This document shows, one piece after another, positions 5,220 through 6,392 of a DNA stretch of 6,392 nt (position 1 is the stretch's first letter; the number at the start of each line of letters is the position of its first letter). Under the pieces are notes generated by a model. It was not told where the DNA came from, ran no database searches, and saw nothing but the letters and a program-made list of their open reading frames with translations. Position numbers and translations under genes: made by a program. Origin of the DNA: Bacillota bacterium (GTDB lineage: Bacteria > Bacillota > Clostridia > Peptostreptococcales > Anaerovoracaceae); contig JAFZRK010000162.1 in the NCBI GenBank assembly GCA_017619905.1, positions 1 through 6,392 of the forward strand, in the 5' to 3' direction.

Positions 5220-6392
5220 TGTTACCTTCCTGCCCGGATTCGCGTATGTCCTTTACGCGCATCTGCAATCTTCTTTCTCCTCTGAATTCGTTTATGTCCA
5301 GTTCTCCGGCGACGTCTATCCTGCCGCGCCCGAAGATCATGTCCTTGTACTGCTCCGCCCTTCCGAACAGGACGCAGCCCACAGGGATCCTGTCGTCCGT
5401 AGAAGCAGTGAAGCGTATGTGCTGTCCGTCCGCGCCCATGGTCCTTACGGAACCCACCTGCGCGTTCCTTATGCAGAAAAGCGGCACCGGATTGGCTTCG
5501 CCGTAGGGCTCCAGCAGCTGCAGTTTTTCCGCGTAGCCGATGTTCTTTTCCGCGGACGTGAGCTCGTGCTCTATGTAGATGGTCTCCGTGAAGAGCTCCG
5601 GATCCTTGTCGGCCAGAGCCCGGACCTGTTCCTGCATGCGCTCGCGGAATATCCCCAGGTTCTCCTCTTTCAAGCTGAAGCCGCACGCACCCGCGTGTCC
5701 GCCGAACCTTGTGAATATGTCGCCGCAGTTCTCCAGGCACTGGTGCAGGTTTACGCCCGGTATGGACCTGCCGGTCCCTTTCAGCATGCCGTCTCCCGTG
5801 GGAGTCGCTATGCACACCGGTCTGTAAAGCTGTTCCTTAAGATTGCCCGCTACGATTCCCGCGACGCCTTCGTGGGCGCCTTCCGCAAGTATCACCGGCG
5901 CGTAATCGCCGCAGTTTCCCTCAGCAAGACGCTGCCTGCATATGCGGAAAGTCTTCTCTTGCTCGGCCTTGCGCTCTATGTTGGTCTTTATGGTAAGCTC
6001 CGCGAGCTCGTCCAGACGTTCCGCGCTGCTCCTGCTCTCCAGAAGCTCCACTCCGGGCCCCGCGCTTCCCATGCGCCCCAGAGCATTAAGATTTGGTGCT
6101 ATTATATACGAAATGCTGAAAGAATCAATTATCCTTCCGGAAAGGTCAAGCGCGTTCAGAAGACTTGTAAGCCCCGCGCGCTCCTTCCTGTTGATCCTGT
6201 CCAGGCCGTACTTTACGAGATTTCTGTTCTCTCCGCGCAGCGGCACTATGTCCGCTACGGTGGAGATCGCCACCAGATCCAGCAGGGAATTCAGTTTCGC
6301 CTTGGTGAAGCGGCTGTCGCCCCTCTGCTCCAGTATGCGCTGCATGCCCTGCGCCAGTTTGAACGCCACGCCGCAGCCGCAGAGCTCGCTGA
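5209..6392 (-). CDS. recJ: Single-stranded-DNA-specific exonuclease RecJ, C-terminal part (gene start beyond window)
   Basis: RecJ degrades single-stranded DNA 5'-3' and prepares ends for RecF-pathway recombination and other repair in the cytoplasm. The frame is open to the right edge, and 393 residues plus the stop are visible. They begin in the late DHH domain with SELCGCGVAFKL (RecJs commonly read CGAGVAFKL). Next come DLVAISTVADIVPL and GENRNLVKYGL, then APNLNALGRM where many RecJs have PRIN-type residues. The DHHA1 domain shows EGVAGIVAGNL, KGTGRS and the GGHAGACGF nucleic-acid-binding motif. A C-terminal OB-fold-like segment follows (FGRGRIDVAGELDINEF). The DHH metal-binding motifs lie outside the window, so catalytic integrity cannot be judged. 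The protein ends soon after the OB region, as in short E. coli-like RecJ, so about 170-230 N-terminal residues are probably missing. The final 11 bases overlap the start of the next gene. The GTG at 6367-6369 is an internal valine, not the start. Confidence 0.96.
   Translation of the reverse strand, partial: SELCGCGVAFKLAQGMQRILEQRGDSRFTKAKLNSLLDLVAISTVADIVPLRGENRNLVKYGLDRINRKERAGLTSLLNALDLSGRIIDSFSISYIIAPNLNALGRMGSAGPGVELLESRSSAERLDELAELTIKTNIERKAEQEKTFRICRQRLAEGNCGDYAPVILAEGAHEGVAGIVAGNLKEQLYRPVCIATPTGDGMLKGTGRSIPGVNLHQCLENCGDIFTRFGGHAGACGFSLKEENLGIFRERMQEQVRALADKDPELFTETIYIEHELTSAEKNIGYAEKLQLLEPYGEANPVPLFCIRNAQVGSVRTMGADGQHIRFTASTDDRIPVGCVLFGRAEQYKDMIFGRGRIDVAGELDINEFRGERRLQMRVKDIRESGQEGNNVY
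5225..5231 (-). promoter_or_regulatory. Ribosome binding site of ctpA inside the recJ end
   Basis: AGGAAGG (minus strand) sits five bases before the ATG at 5217-5219. It lies within the last codons of recJ, whose stop falls 11 bases inside ctpA. This supports the chosen start, at which the hydrophobic anchor follows immediately, and points to coupled translation. Confidence 0.75.

Noticed and set aside
4224..5285. 353-codon open frame on the plus strand opposite ctpA
   Set aside because: It mirrors the codon bias of ctpA on the other strand. The translation has no family motifs, and I see no reason to prefer it over an intact S41 protease.
6082..6111. Non-canonical APNLNALGRM in RecJ as a sign of inactivation
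   Set aside because: The Arg of the PRIN-type motif varies in clostridial RecJ proteins, and the rest of the DHHA1 and OB regions is intact.
6367..6369. GTG as the recJ start codon
   Set aside because: The frame continues upstream to the window edge with conserved RecJ sequence (SELCGCG), so this is an internal valine.

Overview
This 6.4 kb window is chromosomal and densely coding. All six protein genes lie on the minus strand, so transcription runs from high to low coordinates. The gene set is RecJ, an S41 processing protease, PrsW, RecX and a clostridial-style IleRS2. Together with the GGAGG-type ribosome binding sites, this points to a Gram-positive bacterium of the Bacillota, probably class Clostridia. 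The DNA is fairly GC-rich for that group, yet ATA is a common isoleucine codon. The taxonomic call is inference. There are no rRNA or tRNA genes, insertion sequences, CRISPR arrays, phage genes or recognisable defence genes.

In transcription order: (1) the last 393 codons of recJ, a single-strand 5'-3' exonuclease, enter from the right edge. (2) ctpA, a membrane-anchored PDZ/S41 processing protease, starts inside the recJ end (11-nt overlap). (3) prsW, a polytopic glutamic-type intramembrane protease, overlaps ctpA by one base in a TAATG junction. (4) A 70-nt gap with competing hairpins and no Shine-Dalgarno sequence precedes an ArsB/NhaD/SLC13-superfamily permease. (5) Twelve nucleotides on is a fusion gene with an Sfp-like 4'-phosphopantetheinyl transferase at the N-terminus and a complete RecX at the C-terminus. 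(6) A 168-nt gap holds a good sigma-A-type promoter and an 8-bp hairpin. Then ileS starts and runs off the left edge after 207 codons.

Genes 1-3 are translationally coupled and 4-5 are close behind, so recJ to recX looks like one transcription unit, with ileS having its own promoter. Two themes are visible. RecJ and RecX both act in RecA-dependent repair. CtpA and PrsW could act in sequence on a membrane substrate such as an anti-sigma factor.

The points most worth a second look are: the phosphopantetheinyl transferase-RecX fusion, with an Asp replacing the usual CoA-binding His; the GIHH form of the IleRS HIGH signature, a variant tied to mupirocin hyper-resistance in another IleRS2; and the hairpin leader directly in front of the permease start codon. 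I found no clearly new multi-gene system.
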